A stretch of 64,000 nucleotides of DNA, taken from contig NZ_JAMKFE010000017.1 in the NCBI RefSeq assembly GCF_023721835.1, forward strand, positions 1 through 64,000, read 5' to 3'. Source of the stretch: Caldimonas mangrovi. Its GTDB lineage: Bacteria; Pseudomonadota; Gammaproteobacteria; Burkholderiales; Burkholderiaceae_C. The translations under genes were made by a program, and so were the position numbers. Shown one piece after another: positions 34,909-43,627 of this stretch (within the stretch, counting starts at the first letter, position 1; every line of letters starts with the position of its first letter). The notes under the pieces were generated by a model. It was not told where the DNA came from and ran no database searches. It saw nothing but the letters and a program-made list of their open reading frames with translations.

Positions 34909-34951
34909 CGCTGGCCCGTCCGCGCCGATCCTGAAAGCCAAGGAGCCGACC

Positions 34952-36232
34952 ATGAACCTGCCCACCCCCGCTCGCCGCCAGCCGCTGCCGATCGCGGCGT
35001 TGCTGGCCGCCTCGCTGTGGAGCGCCGGATGTACCGCGCCCGCCGTGGCACCGACCGCATCGGCGCCCGCCCCTGCCGCACCCGCAACCGGCGCCGCGCC
35101 TGCCGCGCGACCGGCTGCCGCGTCCGCCGAGGACAGCGCGCCGCAGCCTTTCGACCAGGCCGTGCGACTGGCCGGCAACCACCTGTTCACCGATGCGGCC
35201 GCCGAGCTGGGTCGTTCGCCGCGCACCGTCGTGATCGACCCGCTGATCGACGCCAACACCGGCTCGCAGACGCGCAGCACGGTGTCGATGGGCGAACAGC
35301 TCGCTGCGCAGGTGGCATCGCTGTACCCCAACTGGAAGGTCGTGCCGCTGACACGCGCCAACCTGGCCGCCGACCCGCTGCTGCTGATCGGCACCGTCAC
35401 GCCGGTGGCCAAGCGCGCCATGGTGGCCGACAGCCCGGCCGACAGCGTGCGGCTGTGGGTCACGCTGATCGACCTGAAGACGAACAAGATCGTGGCCAAG
35501 CGCGAGCAGTATTCGACGCTGGAATCGGTCAACGCAGAGCCGCTCGCCGTCTACCAGGACAGCCCGACCTGGAGCAAGGACAAGACGGTTGCCGCCTACA
35601 TCAAGTCGTGCCAGCGCCTGACCGAGATCGGCGATCCGGCCGACCCGGACTATCTGAGTCGCCTGCATGCCGCCGCCACCGTCAACGAAGCGATCATCGC
35701 CTACGAGCAGGGCGACTACGCCGGCGCCAACCGCCTGTACAAGGAAGCGTTGCCGCTGGCCGAGCCGGGTGATTTGCGCGTGCTCAACGGCCTGTACACC
35801 ACCAGCCTCAAGCTGCGGCAGCCCGACGCCGCCAACCAGGCGTTCGCGCGGCTGGTGAGTTCCGGCCTCGAGCACCGGCGCCTGCCGCTGAAGATCCTCT
35901 TCAAGCCGGGCGGCACCGAGTTCGTCGAGCCACTGGGCAACCAATACCAGCAATGGCTGGCCACCGTTGCGCGCGAGATCGGGCAGGCACCGAGCTGCGT
36001 TCGCGTCGAAGGGCACACCAGCCGCACCGGTTCGGCCAGCCGCAACCAGGCGCTGTCGCTGCAGCGGGCCGAAGCGGTCGAGCGTCTGCTCAAGCGCCAC
36101 GCCAACATCTCGGCGCGCCTGCTGCGCCCGGCGGGCAAGGGCTCGCGCGAGGCACTGATCGGCATCGGTACCGACGACGCGCGCGACGCGCTCGACCGGC
36201 GGGTGGAGTTCAAGGTGGACCACTGCACCTGA
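34952..36232 (+). CDS. OmpA-domain lipoprotein
   Basis: A 426-residue lipoprotein. AAGGAG precedes the ATG, and lipobox SLWSAGC gives lipid Cys27. A long Pro/Ala linker (28-70) leads to a middle domain (about 70-210) resembling a TolB-N/CsgG-like fold, then a TPR-like helical stretch (about 235-300). An OmpA C-terminal peptidoglycan-binding domain (about 310-425) shows FKPGGTEFVEPL, VEGHTSRTGSASRNQALSL and the C-terminal DRRVEFKV. It probably ties the outer membrane to peptidoglycan. It follows the di-heme lipoprotein by 43 bases and precedes the JDVT-CTERM gene by 30. Confidence 0.85.
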   Translation: MNLPTPARRQPLPIAALLAASLWSAGCTAPAVAPTASAPAPAAPATGAAPAARPAAASAEDSAPQPFDQAVRLAGNHLFTDAAAELGRSPRTVVIDPLIDANTGSQTRSTVSMGEQLAAQVASLYPNWKVVPLTRANLAADPLLLIGTVTPVAKRAMVADSPADSVRLWVTLIDLKTNKIVAKREQYSTLESVNAEPLAVYQDSPTWSKDKTVAAYIKSCQRLTEIGDPADPDYLSRLHAAATVNEAIIAYEQGDYAGANRLYKEALPLAEPGDLRVLNGLYTTSLKLRQPDAANQAFARLVSSGLEHRRLPLKILFKPGGTEFVEPLGNQYQQWLATVAREIGQAPSCVRVEGHTSRTGSASRNQALSLQRAEAVERLLKRHANISARLLRPAGKGSREALIGIGTDDARDALDRRVEFKVDHCT

Positions 36233-36262
36233 GCCGCCACAGACCAACAAGAGGGGGAGATC

Positions 36263-38713
36263 ATGAGGGCATCGATCACGGGCCGCCTGCTGGGCCGGGC
36301 GGCGCGGGCGTGGCTGGCGGCCGTGGCTTTGGCCGCGGCCGGCGCTGCGCAGGCTCAGCTCAGCTTGCCCAGCGCCAGCACCTACAACAGCGTGTGCGCC
36401 AGCTGCCATGGCGGCTCGCTGACGGCCAGCCGCAGCTTCGTCACCAACACTGCCTTTCTCTATGCCGCCGACCGCGCCGCGATGGAGGCGGCTGTGGCCG
36501 GCACGTCGATGGCGCCCCAGATCGGCGCGCTCAGCACCGCCGACCTGCAGGCGGCCCAGGTGTTCCTGCGCGCGGTGCGCGAGCTGGTGGTGACCTCGTC
36601 GGTGAGCTTTGCCGACACGCTGACGAATGCCACGTCGACCCGCTCGGTGCAGATCGCCAACCTGCGCGAAGAAGCGGCGTCTTTCAGCACCTCGATCGGC
36701 GGCGGCAACGCAGCTCCCAACGAGTTCCAGGTCACCGCGTCGACCTGCGGCAGCAGTGTGCCGGCGCAGAGCACCTGCACACTGACCGTGACCTTCGACC
36801 CGGCCGCTGCCGGCGCACGCAACGCCACCTTGTCGGTCACCATCGGCGGCACCTACCCGTCGCCGGCCACCGGCGCGGGCAACCCGCGCCAGGTGCCGCT
36901 GTCGGGCAACGGCGTGACGCCGGTGCCGGTGTTCCAGGCCAACCCGGCACTGCTGCCGCTGGCGACCGTGGGCACCACGCCGGTCAGCGGCGCGTCGACC
37001 ATTTCCAACGTCGGCACCGCACCGATGACGCTGTCCAGCCTCGCGCTCACCGACACCACGCATTTCGCCTTCGGGCCGGCCAACACCTGCAGCAACGGCC
37101 TGGTGCTGGCGACCTCCGGGTTGGGCCAGTCGTGCACGCTGCAGGTGGTCTACACGCCGCCGGTCGACGGCGACGCGCGGACGGCCCAGGTGCAGATCAC
37201 CGACAACGCGTCCGGCTCGCCGCACACGGTCAACATCGACGCCACGTCGGCGGCGATCGCCAACCTGGTGCTCGACACCTCGCCGCTGGAGTTCGGCGAG
37301 GTCGTGATCCACGAACAGGCCTCGCTGCCCGCGCGGGTGGTCACCAGCACCGGCAACGAGCCGCTGCAGATCAGCAGCGTCAGCGTCACGAACGCGGTGG
37401 CCCACGGCTACAGCGTCGTCGAAGACTGCACCACGCGCTCGCCGTTGGCCAACGGCCAGACCTGCTCGGTCACGGTGCGTTTCCAGCCCACGACGGTGGG
37501 CGTGAAGCCGCAGCAGACGCTGCAGATCGCATCCAACGCCGTCGGCGGCACGGCGTCGGTGTTCGTGCGCGGCGCTGGGGTGCCGGTGCCGGCGCCCATT
37601 GCACAGTTCGACCCGGTGGCACTGGACTTCGGCGCCCAGACGGCGGGCTGGGACTACCCCGCGCGCAGCGTGCGCCTGCGCAACACCGGCAACGCGCCGA
37701 TGCTGATCACGGCGGTGCGGGTCGAAGGCAGCGGCTACACGCTGGCACAGGCTTCGCCGTGCGGCAGCTCGCTGGCGGCCGGGGCGCACTGCGACATCCC
37801 GGTGCGCTTCCATGCGGCCGCCGCAGGCGCCCCCTACACCGGCGCCGTGGTGGTCGAGAACAACGCCGCCGGCGCGCCGCACCAGGCGGCGCTCAGTGGC
37901 AGCGGCGTCGCGCAGTCGATGCCGTCGCTGGTGTGGTCACCGGCGGTCGCGTCGCTGGACTTCGGCGATGTGGCGGTGGGCAGCAGCTCCGGCGTGCAGA
38001 CCGCAGTGCTGCGCAACCAGGGCCCGGGCGACGCCCTGCTGCAGTTGGTCAACGCGATCGGTACCGCCAGCAGCGACTATCTGGTCACGTTGTCGGGCTG
38101 TGCGCTCGACGACGTGCTGCTCGAGGGTGCCAGCTGCAATGTGCGGGTGAGCTTCTCGCCCAACGCTGCCGGTGCACGCACGGCCCAGGTACAGGTGGCG
38201 TCGAATGGCACCGCTCCTGCGGCGCTGACCTTGGCGGGCACGGGGCTGGCCGGCCCGGCGCCAGGGCTCGAGCTGTCGGCCACGGCGCTTGACTTCGGGC
38301 GCAGCGAGGTCGGCTCGCAGTCGACCCCGCGCGAACTCACGCTGCGCAGCGCCGGCTCCGGCACGCTGCAGGTCACCGGCATCGCCATCGACGGGCCGTT
38401 CGAGGTGCGCCCGCGCACCTGCTCGCAGTGGCCGTTCTCGCTGACGCCGGGGCAGGAGTGCTCGGTCTCGGTCAGCTTCGTGCCGACCTCCACCGCCACG
38501 GGCAGCGGCACGCTGCTGGTCGAGAGCAATGCGCAGCCGGCCGAGGTGAGCCTGAGCGGCCGGCCCGAGGAGGCCTCCGGCGGCTCGGGCGGCGGCTGCT
38601 CGATGGCGCGCGGCACGACGCTGCGCGACCCCACCTTGTGGCTGCTGGTCGCACTGGCGGCCGCGGTGCTCGGCTGGCGTCGATGGCAGGCGCAGCGCGC
38701 GAGACGGGCATGA
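36263..38713 (+). CDS. mono-heme choice-of-anchor-D protein with JDVT-CTERM sorting signal
   Basis: An 816-residue exported protein. The signal peptide covers residues 1-31. A heme c motif CASCH at 45-49 starts a short cytochrome-like domain (about 35-105). Six or more ASPM/SPD-2/Hydin-type beta-sandwich repeats follow, each with a LDFG-type opening and a GxxC...VRF/VTF pattern (choice-of-anchor D). The C-terminal ~40 residues are the JDVT-CTERM tripartite signal: Gly-rich GGGCSMARG, DPTLWLLVALAAAVLGW helix and an Arg cluster. Such tails are cut by a dedicated intramembrane protease, and the gene for one overlaps this stop codon by 4 bases. The conserved Cys near the tail may be lipid-modified. 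Confidence 0.85.
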   Translation: MRASITGRLLGRAARAWLAAVALAAAGAAQAQLSLPSASTYNSVCASCHGGSLTASRSFVTNTAFLYAADRAAMEAAVAGTSMAPQIGALSTADLQAAQVFLRAVRELVVTSSVSFADTLTNATSTRSVQIANLREEAASFSTSIGGGNAAPNEFQVTASTCGSSVPAQSTCTLTVTFDPAAAGARNATLSVTIGGTYPSPATGAGNPRQVPLSGNGVTPVPVFQANPALLPLATVGTTPVSGASTISNVGTAPMTLSSLALTDTTHFAFGPANTCSNGLVLATSGLGQSCTLQVVYTPPVDGDARTAQVQITDNASGSPHTVNIDATSAAIANLVLDTSPLEFGEVVIHEQASLPARVVTSTGNEPLQISSVSVTNAVAHGYSVVEDCTTRSPLANGQTCSVTVRFQPTTVGVKPQQTLQIASNAVGGTASVFVRGAGVPVPAPIAQFDPVALDFGAQTAGWDYPARSVRLRNTGNAPMLITAVRVEGSGYTLAQASPCGSSLAAGAHCDIPVRFHAAAAGAPYTGAVVVENNAAGAPHQAALSGSGVAQSMPSLVWSPAVASLDFGDVAVGSSSGVQTAVLRNQGPGDALLQLVNAIGTASSDYLVTLSGCALDDVLLEGASCNVRVSFSPNAAGARTAQVQVASNGTAPAALTLAGTGLAGPAPGLELSATALDFGRSEVGSQSTPRELTLRSAGSGTLQVTGIAIDGPFEVRPRTCSQWPFSLTPGQECSVSVSFVPTSTATGSGTLLVESNAQPAEVSLSGRPEEASGGSGGGCSMARGTTLRDPTLWLLVALAAAVLGWRRWQAQRARRA

Positions 38714-39132
38714 GCATCGTCTTCGCCCGCGCGACAACGCAGCGTTCGATGCCGGCGCCCACGGCACGGGCCCTCAGCGGCGGTGCCCTGCTGCTGATGC
38801 TGGCCGCCGGTGGCGCCGTGCTGTCGCCGGCCGATGCAACACGCGCGGCCGTGTGGCTGCTGCTGGCTCCGCTGGCCGAAGAGACGGTGTTCCGGGCCGG
38901 CCTGCACGAAGAACTGCTGCGGCGTCGCGTGACACCGAGGGTGGCGAACGCGCTGACGGCGGCAGCGTTCGGTGCGGCGCACGCCTGGGCCTGGCAGCAC
39001 GCCGCCGGGTGGTGGGTGGCGGTGCCGGCGCTGCTGGTCGGCATCGTCTATCAGCGCGACCGACGTCTGGGCCGGTGCATCGCGCTGCACGCCGTGATGA
39101 ACGCGGTGGCGCTGGCGGCAGCGTTCGCATGA
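38710..39132 (+). CDS. mrtJ: JDVT-CTERM system intramembrane (CPBP-type) protease
   Basis: A 140-residue protein with four or five membrane helices, a minimal CAAX/CPBP glutamic-type intramembrane protease. Catalytic motifs are visible: APLAEETVFRAG with Glu57-Glu58 and Arg62, FGAAHAW with His91, and ALHAVMNA with His127 and Asn131. This is the MrtJ type that accompanies JDVT-CTERM proteins. The ATGA overlap with the substrate gene makes a one-enzyme, one-substrate pair likely. It is expected to release or relocate the C-terminus of the 816-residue protein in the inner membrane. Confidence 0.82.
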   Translation: MSIVFARATTQRSMPAPTARALSGGALLLMLAAGGAVLSPADATRAAVWLLLAPLAEETVFRAGLHEELLRRRVTPRVANALTAAAFGAAHAWAWQHAAGWWVAVPALLVGIVYQRDRRLGRCIALHAVMNAVALAAAFA

Positions 39133-39161
39133 AACACATCGATCCCCGAAGGAGGACAGGC

Positions 39162-40178
39162 ATGAGTCGACAACGCTCGCGAGCATCTGCGGTGGCAGTG
39201 CTGCTGGCGGCCTTCGGCGCCCCAGCGGCGCACGCCCAGGCCGACGGCAGCTACTACGGCGTGATCGACTTCTCGTACGGCGAATTCCAGCCGGCCGGCA
39301 CCGAGCGCGAGCACCGCTTCGCCAGCAACTCGATGACGGCCTCGTTCGCCGGCGTGACCGGCAAGTACACCTTCGAGAACGGCCTGGCGCCCGGCATCAC
39401 GCTCGAGACCTTTCTGCGGCTCGAAGACCTGAAGACCGGCCGCAACGACGAAGACCCGCTGTTCTCGCGCAACGCCTTCGCGTCGCTCGGCTCGCCCTGG
39501 GGGCTGTGGCGTGCCGGGCGGGTGCAGACCCCGCTGTTCGAGACGGTGACCCGCTTCAATGCGCTCGGCAATTCGGTGTTCTTCTCGCCGGCCGTGCGAC
39601 ACATGTTCGCGAGCGGCGGGCTCGACGGCGTGCAGGGCGACTTCTACTGGGACCGCGCCGTCTCGTACACGCTGCCCCGTTTCGAGGAAAGCAGCGCCGC
39701 CGGCACGCTGACCTACGCGCGCGGCCCGGGCGATTTGCGCGGCGACTACTGGGGCGTCAACGGCTACTACGCCTTCGGCCTGCTGTCGCTGGCGGCGGCA
39801 GCCCAGAAGATAACCGTCGACGACGGCTACCGCGACGGTCTCGACGAAACCGCATGGATGCTGAACGCGTCGTACAGCTTCGGGCTGTTCAAGGCCTTCG
39901 GTCAGTTCGGCGGCACCAGCGACCACACGCTGGAGGTGCGCACGCGCACCGGCTCGGCGGGCCTGTCGGTGCCGGTGCGCGACTTCACGCTGCTGGGCCA
40001 GGTGGCGCAGACACGCAGCGAAGGCGCGGCGGTCGACCGCAGGCACACGACGTTCAGCGGTGCACTGCTGTGGTCGTACGACAGCGAGACCGAGCTCTAC
40101 ATCGTCGGCATGGAAGACCGCGTGCGTCGGCAGGACAAGGGCCGCTCGGTGGCGGTCGGCGTGCGCACGCGGTTCTGA
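39162..40178 (+). CDS. outer-membrane porin-like beta-barrel
   Basis: A 338-residue protein. GGAGGACAGGC precedes the ATG. The signal peptide is residues 1-26 (ending AAHAQ). The mature chain alternates hydrophobic and polar residues and has typical porin strands (SYYGVIDFSYGEFQ, FGQFGGTSDHTLEVR) and a C-terminal Phe (VGVRTRF), the signal for barrel assembly. It fits a 16-strand-type barrel diverged from the Porin_4 family. It is 29 bases after the sorting protease gene, so it probably belongs to the same operon. It may be a conduit for the heme proteins or simply a neighbour; the sequence does not decide this. Confidence 0.75.
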   Translation: MSRQRSRASAVAVLLAAFGAPAAHAQADGSYYGVIDFSYGEFQPAGTEREHRFASNSMTASFAGVTGKYTFENGLAPGITLETFLRLEDLKTGRNDEDPLFSRNAFASLGSPWGLWRAGRVQTPLFETVTRFNALGNSVFFSPAVRHMFASGGLDGVQGDFYWDRAVSYTLPRFEESSAAGTLTYARGPGDLRGDYWGVNGYYAFGLLSLAAAAQKITVDDGYRDGLDETAWMLNASYSFGLFKAFGQFGGTSDHTLEVRTRTGSAGLSVPVRDFTLLGQVAQTRSEGAAVDRRHTTFSGALLWSYDSETELYIVGMEDRVRRQDKGRSVAVGVRTRF

Positions 40179-40202
40179 TCCCCCCTGCGCGGCGCTGGCC
40201 GG

Positions 40203-40649
40203 TCAGTCCGGGATCTCCGGGTCGACCAGCCGCGCCAGCTGCACCAGCGATTCCTGCCAGCCGAGGTAGCACATCTCGGCGGGGATGGCCTCGGGGATGC
40301 CTTCCTGGACGATGCTCAGCTCGGTCCCGCAGGACACCTTGCGCAGCGTGACGGTCACGCTCATCTGCCCGGGCAGGTTCGGGTCGTCGAAGCTGTCGGT
40401 GTAGCGGATCTTCTCGGACGGCACCAGTTCCAGGTACTCGCCGCCGAAGGAGTGGCTGTGGCCGGTGCTGAAGTTGCGGAAGGACATCCGGTGCGTGCCG
40501 CCGACCTTGGCCTCCAGGTGGTGGACCTGGCAGGTAAAGCCATACGGAGGCAGCCATTTGGCGACGGCATCGGCCTCGAGGAAAGCGCGATAGACCCGAT
40601 CGGGGGGGGCGCGCAGGACGCGGTGGAGCTTGACGGTACCGGTGGCCAT
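40203..40649 (-). CDS. SRPBCC/AHSA1-family protein
   Basis: A 148-residue START-like domain protein. Motifs typical of the AHSA1-like branch are visible: HRVLRAPPDRVYRAFLEADA, WLPPYGFTCQVHHLEAKVGG, FRNFSTGHSHSFGGEYLEL and the C-terminal helix GWQESLVQLARLVDPE. Members bind hydrophobic ligands in a deep cavity. The start at 40649 (MATGTVKLH) is preferred; an ATG at 40667 would add six residues. It is convergent with the porin and downstream of the Ser/Thr kinase on the same strand. Confidence 0.88.
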   Translation of the reverse strand: MATGTVKLHRVLRAPPDRVYRAFLEADAVAKWLPPYGFTCQVHHLEAKVGGTHRMSFRNFSTGHSHSFGGEYLELVPSEKIRYTDSFDDPNLPGQMSVTVTLRKVSCGTELSIVQEGIPEAIPAEMCYLGWQESLVQLARLVDPEIPD

Positions 40650-40750
40650 GGTGGGGGGTCCTTTCATCAGGTTTTTGAGGGATGACAAGCTCACGACGAA
40701 CCAGCGCCGCCGAAATCGACATCGCGTGTTCCATCCCGGCGCGAGCCGGC

Positions 40751-42316
40751 TCAACCGCAATCGAGCGACTGCAGTTTCTGGCGCAGCGCGGGGGAGTCCT
40801 CGCCCATCGACAAGCGCTGCAGCACTTCGGCGCACGCGGCGGCGTCGGCGGTGGACCGGCCGGCCGGTGCTTCGGCCGCGGGGGCCCGGCTGGGAGCGGC
40901 TGGCTTGCGCGCTTCCGGGCGCGGCGCCGGGGCGGCTCTCGGCGCGGCCACCGGGGGCGGCGGTGCGGCGGCCTCTTGTGCGGGGGCGGGTGCTGGAATG
41001 GCGGTGGGAGCGGCGGAGACCGGTTCCGCGGCAGGCCGGCTGGCCGGCGCATCGACCTCTGCCGGTGCGGGCGGTACGGTCACCGCCGCGGCGGGTTGGG
41101 CCGATGGCGCCGCAGCAGGGGCTGCGGCAGGGGGCTGTGCGGCGGTCGTCCGGGCGCCGGCCTCTTGCGGCCCGCGCGAAGCCGACCACCACCACCCGCC
41201 ACCCCCGGCTGCCGCCAGTGCCAAGGCGATCGACACCGCCGGCCAGATGCGGCGGTGCGGCGGCTCCGAGGCAGGCATCGCGGAAACAGGGGCGGCGGGC
41301 CGTTCGCTGCGAGGGGCCCGGTGTTCGACCACCGTGGCACCGGTGTCCGGTGCGGTGGCTGTCCACGGTGCACTGGCCGGCTGGCTGCGCGGGGCCGGCG
41401 CCGCCGCGTGCGAGGCGGTGGCGGGCAGCACCACGGTGCGCTCGTCGGGCGGCGGCGCCGAACTCTTGAGCAGCGCCGAAAACTCGGCCATCGTCTGCGG
41501 CCTCGCTTCCGGCATCAGCGCGAGCCCGGCGTCGATGGCGGCCAGAAAACCCGGCGAATATTGCGAGCCGGCCAGGCGGGCGGCCGGCTCCAGGTCGTCG
41601 TGCAGCACGCGCGAGACCGATGCGCGAGGCGCCTTGCCGGTGACGGCGCTGTAGAGCACGGCCGCCAGCGCGTAGACGTCGGTCCACGGGCCCTGCTTCA
41701 TGCCCGGCGTGTCGGCATATTGTTCGAGCGGTGCAAAGCCCGGCTTGAGGATGGCCGTCAGCGCCTGCGTCGCCTGGCCGATGACCTGCCGTGCCGCGCC
41801 GAAGTCCAGCAGCAGCGGCCGGCCGTTGGGCAGCAGCAGGATGTTGTCGGGCGCCACGTCGCGGTGGTAGCACTGGCGCTCATGCAAGGTGGCCAGCGCG
41901 TCCATCAGCGGGGCCAGGATGCCGAGCAGCCATGCCTGTGACGGATAGGGATGGGCGCGCAGGTAGCTCTTGAGCGTCTCGCCTTCGTAGTACGGCATCA
42001 CGATGAACGCCGTGCCACGCTCTTCCCAGAAGCGGTAGATCTTCGCCAGCGCCGGGTGCTCGAACTGCGCCAGCAGACGCGCTTCGTTGACGAAACTGCG
42101 CCGGCCCAGCTCGAACGCTTCCTCGCATTGTTGCGAGCGCGGCGCGATGGACTGGTCCGGCCGCCGCACCGCCAGGCTGGCCGGCATGTATTCCTTCAAC
42201 GCGACGCGCCTGCCGAGCTGGGTGTCGGCGGCGAGATAGACCACGCCGAAGCCTCCTTCTCCCAGGATTTCGTTCACCTCGAATTCGGCGATCCGGCTGC
42301 CCATCGGCAAGGTCAT
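40751..42316 (-). CDS. membrane-anchored Ser/Thr protein kinase
   Basis: A 521-residue Hanks-type kinase. Catalytic residues are all present: Gly loop GEGGFG, VALKEY (Lys41), Glu79, HRDVAPDN (Asp153, Asn158) and DFG (171-173). A Pro/Ala/Thr linker (285-355) precedes one membrane helix at about 357-377, then a long Pro/Ala-rich segment and a small C-terminal domain with two cysteines (DAAACAEVLQRLS...LQSLDCG), probably periplasmic. GAGGGAT precedes the ATG at 42316. This topology is common in kinases associated with type VI secretion or envelope sensing, but no partner phosphatase is adjacent. Confidence 0.9.
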   Translation of the reverse strand: MTLPMGSRIAEFEVNEILGEGGFGVVYLAADTQLGRRVALKEYMPASLAVRRPDQSIAPRSQQCEEAFELGRRSFVNEARLLAQFEHPALAKIYRFWEERGTAFIVMPYYEGETLKSYLRAHPYPSQAWLLGILAPLMDALATLHERQCYHRDVAPDNILLLPNGRPLLLDFGAARQVIGQATQALTAILKPGFAPLEQYADTPGMKQGPWTDVYALAAVLYSAVTGKAPRASVSRVLHDDLEPAARLAGSQYSPGFLAAIDAGLALMPEARPQTMAEFSALLKSSAPPPDERTVVLPATASHAAAPAPRSQPASAPWTATAPDTGATVVEHRAPRSERPAAPVSAMPASEPPHRRIWPAVSIALALAAAGGGGWWWSASRGPQEAGARTTAAQPPAAAPAAAPSAQPAAAVTVPPAPAEVDAPASRPAAEPVSAAPTAIPAPAPAQEAAAPPPPVAAPRAAPAPRPEARKPAAPSRAPAAEAPAGRSTADAAACAEVLQRLSMGEDSPALRQKLQSLDCG

Positions 42317-42503
42317 TGGCGATCCCTCTCGTCGTGGCCTGTGGTCGACACGCCCTCGGCCCTCCATCCTGTTCACAGGCGCCCAGGATCGAAGCATGCC
42401 ACGCTGCGGGCAGAAATAGCTCTCTTGCCGATCTGCAAGAGACCGGCACGCTGCGGCATCTCGGCAGCCTCCGCGCTCGCGCACGGCTTGTGCCGGCCCA
42501 GCG

Positions 42504-42556
42504 AACACCGCGGATCCGGCTTCGCCGGTCCGCTGGTGTTGCCCCTTCGAGGGGGC
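42504..42556. repeat. REP-like palindromic element
   Basis: 42504-42540 folds into a hairpin of 16 base pairs (AACACC, GCGGA and CCGGC arms with two single-base bulges) around TTC. CCCCTTCGAGGGG (about 42543-42555) forms a second small hairpin directly after it. The element lies between porin and kinase genes. Such paired GC hairpins resemble dispersed extragenic repeats of Burkholderiales. Only one copy was noticed here, so the repeat status is inferred. Confidence 0.4.
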
Positions 42557-42589
42557 CGGCGCAGCCAGTAGGGGGTGGGCCAGAAACAG

Positions 42590-42617
42590 AAAAAAAACGG
42601 CCCCCAGGTGGGGGCCG
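42590..42617 (-). terminator. rho-independent terminator of the porin gene
   Basis: On the minus strand CGGCCCCC, ACCT, GGGGGCCG forms an 8-base-pair stem followed by eight T residues (42597 down to 42590). It lies 78 bases after the porin stop codon. This is a textbook intrinsic terminator. Confidence 0.92.
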
Positions 42618-42694
42618 AAATTCTCACTGGATGGTTTAGCACCCAGGAGACAGTTGCAATCGAAATGACGGGGGCCCTTGCAGGCCCGCGGTCA

Positions 42695-43627
42695 TCAGAA
42701 GTTGTGCTTGATACCGAAGTCGACGCCGGTCTTGTCTTCGTCGGCTTCGCTGTCGTTGGCGACGTCGACGTAGACGGTCGTGCGCTTGGACAGCGGGTAG
42801 TGGTAGCCGATGCCGAACTTGCTCGACACGTCTTCGTCGGGATCGACGGTTTCCAGCTTGCCGTAGGCCACGCGGAAGTCGCCGCCGCCGATCGGGGCGG
42901 TGGCGCCGATCAGGTAGCTGCGGTGCTTGTCGGCGGCGCCGGCGCCTTCGGGCGTGCCCTGGCCGTAAGCCGCGATCAGCTTGGCCATGCCGAAGTCATA
43001 CGAACCGCTGACGATGTGCCAGGTGTTGTCGTCGACACCGGACTTGCTGTAGCCGTAGCCGGCCCACACCGGACCCGCGGCGTAGCTGACGTTCACGCTG
43101 TAGAAGGCCTTGTTGTCGTTGCCGGCCACTTCGTCGATGGAGACCTGGGCTTGCGCCTTCAGGCCGCTGAAGTCGGGCGTCGAGTAGGTGATGGAGTTGG
43201 GCTGGCGTGCCGGCAGGATGCCGCCGAACAGGATGGGTTCCATCTTCGCCACGGTGTCGCCGCCCCAGGGGTCGGTCTTGTTGGCGATGTTGCGGGCCGG
43301 CACGTATTCGCGGCCGAGCAGCACTTCACCGAAGCCGCCTTGCAGACCGACCACCGAACGGCCGGCCCAGAAGGTGTCGTTGGCGACGCCGGTGTCAGCC
43401 TTGAAGCGGTGCTCGATATTGAACACCGCCTTCAGGCCGCCGCCCAGGTCTTCGGCGCCGCGCACGCCCAGACGGCTGCCGGAACCTTCTTGCATCACGA
43501 AGTGGTCTTCGCCGATGTTGCGAGCCAGGCCCAGGTCCACACGGCCGTACAGCGTGACGTTGGACTGCGCTTGTGCAGCGCCGGACAGCGCGCCGAGCGC
43601 GGCCATGGCAATGAGCGTCTTTTTCAT
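42695..43627 (-). CDS. general porin (Porin_4, betaproteobacterial)
   Basis: A 310-residue trimeric-porin protein. The start MKKTLIAMAALGALSGAAQAQ is a classic signal peptide, with GAGG upstream. The mature start SNVTLYGRVDLGL, the block SRLGVRGAEDLGGGLKAVF and NIEHRF are hallmark strands of Burkholderiales porins such as OpcP/Omp32. Loop 3 constriction residues lie around RNIANKTDPWGG, and the C-terminus IKHNF ends in the assembly Phe. It is monocistronic, with its own terminator at 42590-42617 and a long upstream region. It forms a diffusion channel for small, often anionic solutes. Confidence 0.95.
   Translation of the reverse strand: MKKTLIAMAALGALSGAAQAQSNVTLYGRVDLGLARNIGEDHFVMQEGSGSRLGVRGAEDLGGGLKAVFNIEHRFKADTGVANDTFWAGRSVVGLQGGFGEVLLGREYVPARNIANKTDPWGGDTVAKMEPILFGGILPARQPNSITYSTPDFSGLKAQAQVSIDEVAGNDNKAFYSVNVSYAAGPVWAGYGYSKSGVDDNTWHIVSGSYDFGMAKLIAAYGQGTPEGAGAADKHRSYLIGATAPIGGGDFRVAYGKLETVDPDEDVSSKFGIGYHYPLSKRTTVYVDVANDSEADEDKTGVDFGIKHNF

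Noticed and set aside
32608-35532. 974-residue open frame on the minus strand
   Set aside because: It is antisense to the heme lipoprotein and OmpA lipoprotein genes, has no family motifs and reflects high GC third-position bias.
34766-37882. 1038-residue minus-strand open frame
   Set aside because: It runs antisense to three well-supported genes and is rich in His/Arg/Gln, typical of a GC-rich shadow.
42521-42551. TTCGC followed by TTCGA as a third PIP box
   Set aside because: The half-sites are 20 bases apart rather than 15 and lie in a hairpin element downstream of the porin gene.
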